A stretch of DNA of 8,677 bases from contig JAUWBY010000084.1 of the NCBI GenBank assembly GCA_030609605.1, positions 1-8,677 of the forward strand, in the 5' to 3' direction. This document shows positions 6,778-8,677 of this stretch, piece by piece (position 1 is the first letter of the stretch; every line of letters begins with the position of its first letter). The stretch comes from Candidatus Eiseniibacteriota bacterium (GTDB taxonomy: Bacteria; Joyebacterota; Joyebacteria; Joyebacterales; Joyebacteraceae). The translations under genes were made by a program, and so were the position numbers. A model generated the notes under the pieces. That model saw nothing but the letters and a program-made list of their open reading frames with translations, ran no database searches and was not told the origin of the DNA.

Positions 6778-6793
6778 CCTTCCGACCGGAAGG
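6778..6793. repeat. Small second hairpin in the convergent junction
   Basis: CCTTCC (6778-6783) and GGAAGG (6788-6793) form a perfect 6-bp stem with a GACC loop, 33 bases past the DNRLRE stop on the minus strand. It may add to the main hairpin next to it. Confidence 0.3.
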
Positions 6794-6826
6794 GTGCGCA
6801 CGTTGAGCTGTCATCGGTGCGTCGAT

Positions 6827-7702
6827 CTACTTGATCAAAGCCATCTTGCTCATTGTTCTACCGGTCTCCGTGTCCACGATAGACAGATAGATGCCGGAAG
6901 GCACGGACCGACCATGATCGTCGTTGCCGTCCCAAACGGTTTCATGATCGCCGGGAGAACGCGGAGCATCGAACAGCTGACGGATGAGACGTCCACGCGT
7001 GTCGTAGATCCGCAGTGTGGCATGGGTCTGCGTGGGCAGATGGTATTGAATCGTTGTGACGGGGTTGAAGGGGTTCGGGTAGTTGGTTACCGTCAGTTGG
7101 CGTGTTGCCATGTCCTCATCGCCAACGCCCGTGCCGGTGTACGTCACATCGAGTGACGGAGACATGTTTGGGTTCGCATACTCCTTTGAGTAGAACTTGC
7201 TGCACTTCGCTCCCCATCTGCCGATGATCACGAGACCGTAGTTATCAGTCCCGTCTTCCACCCAGCTTTGCACCAGATCGGTGACGTCTACCTCATACCA
7301 GCCCAGGTGCGGCCCGAAATTGTACGTACAGCTCGGTGTCGTCTCGTGTCCGATGTGTTGAGCAAAAGGCCACGTATGCTCGTTCCAGTTCTGGGTGATG
7401 GCGTAGACGTCGGTACTGGTGTAGTAGTCACCGGGGCATCGCCACCAGCGGTAGAGATTCAGAGTTGCGCTGTCTACGGTTCCCTCGATGCCGCTGAGAT
7501 CGAACTTGAACATAATCCGCTCGCGGTATGTACCGCAGCCGCCGGAGAAGTTGCCGACCCAGAGCATGGTTGTGTCTACCGTCGCGTGGTCCGGGTCGGT
7601 GTACATATCGTCGGTTGGTGCGAGGGTGACCGTGTCCGCCCACGCGGAAGAGACGATCGCTGCGATCAACAGCGCTGCGAGAATCGTATGGTGAGTTCTC
7701 AT
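6827..7702 (-). CDS. Secreted DNRLRE-domain protein with C-terminal sorting domain
   Basis: The protein has 291 residues. ATG at 7700-7702 is chosen because GGGAGG (7711-7716) lies 8 bases before it and a signal peptide starts at once (1-22, LAALLIAAIVSSAWA then D). The longer GTG frame from 7747 adds 15 polar residues with no ribosome binding site. Residues about 23-190 fit the DNRLRE (CBM96-like) beta-sandwich found in many exported proteins: FKFDLSGIEGTVDSATLNLY (65-84), VTDLVQSWVEDGTDNYGLVI (140-159), and SKFYSKEYANPNMSPSLDVTY near the end of the domain. Six cysteines (56, 89, 125, 167 and others outside these motifs not counted) could allow disulfides. No catalytic residues are evident; the role may be carbohydrate binding or structural at the surface. 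Residues about 202-291 are the sorting domain (YPNPFNP, GRLIRQL, WDGNDD, SGIYL, MALIK). It starts 44 bases after the porin-like gene and probably shares its operon. Confidence 0.8.
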   Translation of the reverse strand: MRTHHTILAALLIAAIVSSAWADTVTLAPTDDMYTDPDHATVDTTMLWVGNFSGGCGTYRERIMFKFDLSGIEGTVDSATLNLYRWWRCPGDYYTSTDVYAITQNWNEHTWPFAQHIGHETTPSCTYNFGPHLGWYEVDVTDLVQSWVEDGTDNYGLVIIGRWGAKCSKFYSKEYANPNMSPSLDVTYTGTGVGDEDMATRQLTVTNYPNPFNPVTTIQYHLPTQTHATLRIYDTRGRLIRQLFDAPRSPGDHETVWDGNDDHGRSVPSGIYLSIVDTETGRTMSKMALIK

Positions 7703-7710
7703 AGCGAATG

Positions 7711-7716
7711 CCTCCC
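7711..7716 (-). promoter_or_regulatory. Ribosome binding site that sets the DNRLRE gene start
   Basis: Minus-strand GGGAGG, preceded by AA, lies 8 bases before the ATG at 7700-7702. It supports this start over the GTG at 7745-7747, which overlaps the stop codon of the upstream gene by one base. Confidence 0.75.
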
Positions 7717-7746
7717 TTTCCTTCGTTCTGTGTGTACGCGCTCCCA

Positions 7747-8677
7747 CTAGTTCTCAGCTTGCAGCCTGATCACAAAACGGCTTGCCTCCTTGTGCTCATC
7801 CTCAGGTGTGGCGAGGGGAGCCTCGTATTCGGCCCTGAGAGAACAGACTCCTTCTCCCAGCCGGATGGTAACCCCCGCAGTGATGTATGTGAATTCGAGA
7901 TCCTCTGGGTCGTTGGATGCTCTGTCCCAGAACTGGTATCTCACGTACGGCTGCACGCTGGGCAGCGGGTCGAAGCCCGTTGAAATCGTGTAGGCTCCCT
8001 CCACGTAGTACGCCATCATCTCGTGGTCCTCCGGACCGATTGGTATTTCGACCTCACCCACGCCCACGCCCTTTCGGAATCCTCTTCCCGTGTAGTACTC
8101 CCCGCGCAGGAAGATGGCGTCCGTCTGGTAGTCGACGCCGAGGCCCGCTCTGTACCCGGTCCCGTGGAGAAGCTTCCAGTCGTCCGAGTAGCCGAGATCC
8201 AGTTCGACATGGTTGTAGAAGCTCGAGACGGAGAGGCCCGGCAGGGGAGTGTGGAATGTGAGTCCGATGTTCGCGTCGTGTTCATCGTCCAACGTCTCGC
8301 CGCCGCCGTTGAGATAGGCGAGCTGTCCTTCGATCCCTGCGTGGTCGCCCGTCCGGAAGTCGAAGTCGCAGACCACGCCTGCCGGATGGCACGGTGAGAC
8401 AGCGAACGCCCAGAGTGGTTTCTCTGCTGTGAGCAGGCTGACGCATTCCTGGTGGAGGTCGAACCCGCGCATCACATGCCCCTGCGCCACACCAAGCCTC
8501 ACTTGGGGGGTGATTTTGTAGTAGACACCTCCCTCCATGAGCCTCAGCTGTCCACCTCCGACGCACGTCGCCGTACCGACTTCCATGTCGTACTCTACGC
8601 GGTCGCCGAGTTCTCCACTGATCCCGACAGCGGCGTGCCGCACCACATACCTGTCGATGTGTGGTCCGAATGAGGTC
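7747..8677 (-). CDS. Porin-like outer-membrane beta-barrel protein (phosphate-selective porin O/P-like), N-terminus off the right edge
   Basis: The frame is open from the right edge of the window to the TAG at 7747-7749, giving 309 residues; the GTG at 8644-8646 is an internal codon, not a start. No signal peptide is visible because the 5' end is missing. The fragment alternates polar and hydrophobic residues in many short strands with aromatic ends, as in an outer-membrane barrel. Its order resembles porins of the OprO/OprP type: an RLGVAQGHVMRGFDL stretch (60-74) followed by TAEKPLW (83-89), then barrel hairpins such as GYRAGLGVDYQTDAIFLRGE, YVEGAYTI, VQPYVRYQFWD and the final RFVIRLQAEN. 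Three cysteines near 79, 96 and 103 are unusual for a porin. It would let small solutes, perhaps anions, cross the outer membrane; substrate is not shown. The DNRLRE gene follows 44 bases later on the same strand. The family call is moderate; the barrel call is firmer. Confidence 0.68.
   Translation of the reverse strand, partial: TSFGPHIDRYVVRHAAVGISGELGDRVEYDMEVGTATCVGGGQLRLMEGGVYYKITPQVRLGVAQGHVMRGFDLHQECVSLLTAEKPLWAFAVSPCHPAGVVCDFDFRTGDHAGIEGQLAYLNGGGETLDDEHDANIGLTFHTPLPGLSVSSFYNHVELDLGYSDDWKLLHGTGYRAGLGVDYQTDAIFLRGEYYTGRGFRKGVGVGEVEIPIGPEDHEMMAYYVEGAYTISTGFDPLPSVQPYVRYQFWDRASNDPEDLEFTYITAGVTIRLGEGVCSLRAEYEAPLATPEDEHKEASRFVIRLQAEN

Noticed and set aside
7703..7747. GTG start at 7745-7747 for the DNRLRE gene, overlapping the porin stop
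   Set aside because: It would place 15 polar residues before an otherwise ideal signal peptide and lacks a ribosome binding site, whereas ATG 7702 has GGGAGG at 8 bases.
1..8677. Mobile elements, CRISPR arrays, tRNA or rRNA genes, toxin-antitoxin or phage genes
   Set aside because: No transposase or integrase motifs, terminal repeats, regular spaced repeats, cloverleaf or rRNA-like stretches were recognised by reading; the window is almost filled by the six genes.

Overview
The window is part of a GC-rich bacterial chromosome that is dense in genes for exported proteins. Three of the six proteins end in the same roughly 90-residue module: a PNPF motif, a VYD/GR-like strand, a WDG-type loop, SGIYF, and a final LLK, LLR or LIK. 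This is the FlgD-Ig-like / type IX-type C-terminal sorting domain. It is common in the FCB group and in related uncultured phyla such as Eisenbacteria, Krumholzibacteriota, Latescibacterota and Fermentibacterota. The outer-membrane barrel protein shows a Gram-negative envelope. I cannot name the species. No mobile element, CRISPR array, tRNA or rRNA was seen.

Layout: (1) 1-823, minus strand, the N-terminal part of a secreted PHP-fold metallohydrolase that runs off the left edge. (2) 1015-3684, minus, a secreted 889-residue protein with a peptidylarginine-deiminase-type catalytic domain, Ig-like domains, a glutamine-amidotransferase-like module and a sorting domain. (3) 3834-4451, minus, a LysE/RhtB-family inner-membrane exporter that seems to be made from a leaderless mRNA. 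(4) 4452-4717, a divergent promoter region; on the plus side it carries a long, hairpin-rich leader. (5) 4718-6682, plus, a secreted endonuclease/exonuclease/phosphatase (EEP) protein with Ig-like repeats and a sorting domain. (6) 6683-6826, a convergent junction with a strong perfect hairpin. (7) 6827-7702, minus, a secreted DNRLRE-domain protein with a sorting domain. (8) 7747-8677, minus, a porin-like outer-membrane barrel that runs off the right edge and probably shares an operon with gene 7.

The common theme is cell-surface and extracellular enzymology: two hydrolases of phosphoesterase-type folds, one arginine-modifying enzyme, an outer-membrane pore and one amino-acid-exporter-type permease. 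A single pathway is not demonstrated. The most notable item is the deiminase. Its predicted catalytic and carboxylate-binding residues match the spacing of the Porphyromonas gingivalis enzyme PPAD almost exactly, and it has the same kind of layout (signal peptide, catalytic domain, Ig-like domain, sorting domain) with an extra module inserted. Most genes have a clear GGAGG-type ribosome binding site 7-10 bases before ATG. This corrects two starts to sites inside the longest reading frames and makes the exporter gene, which lacks such a site, stand out.
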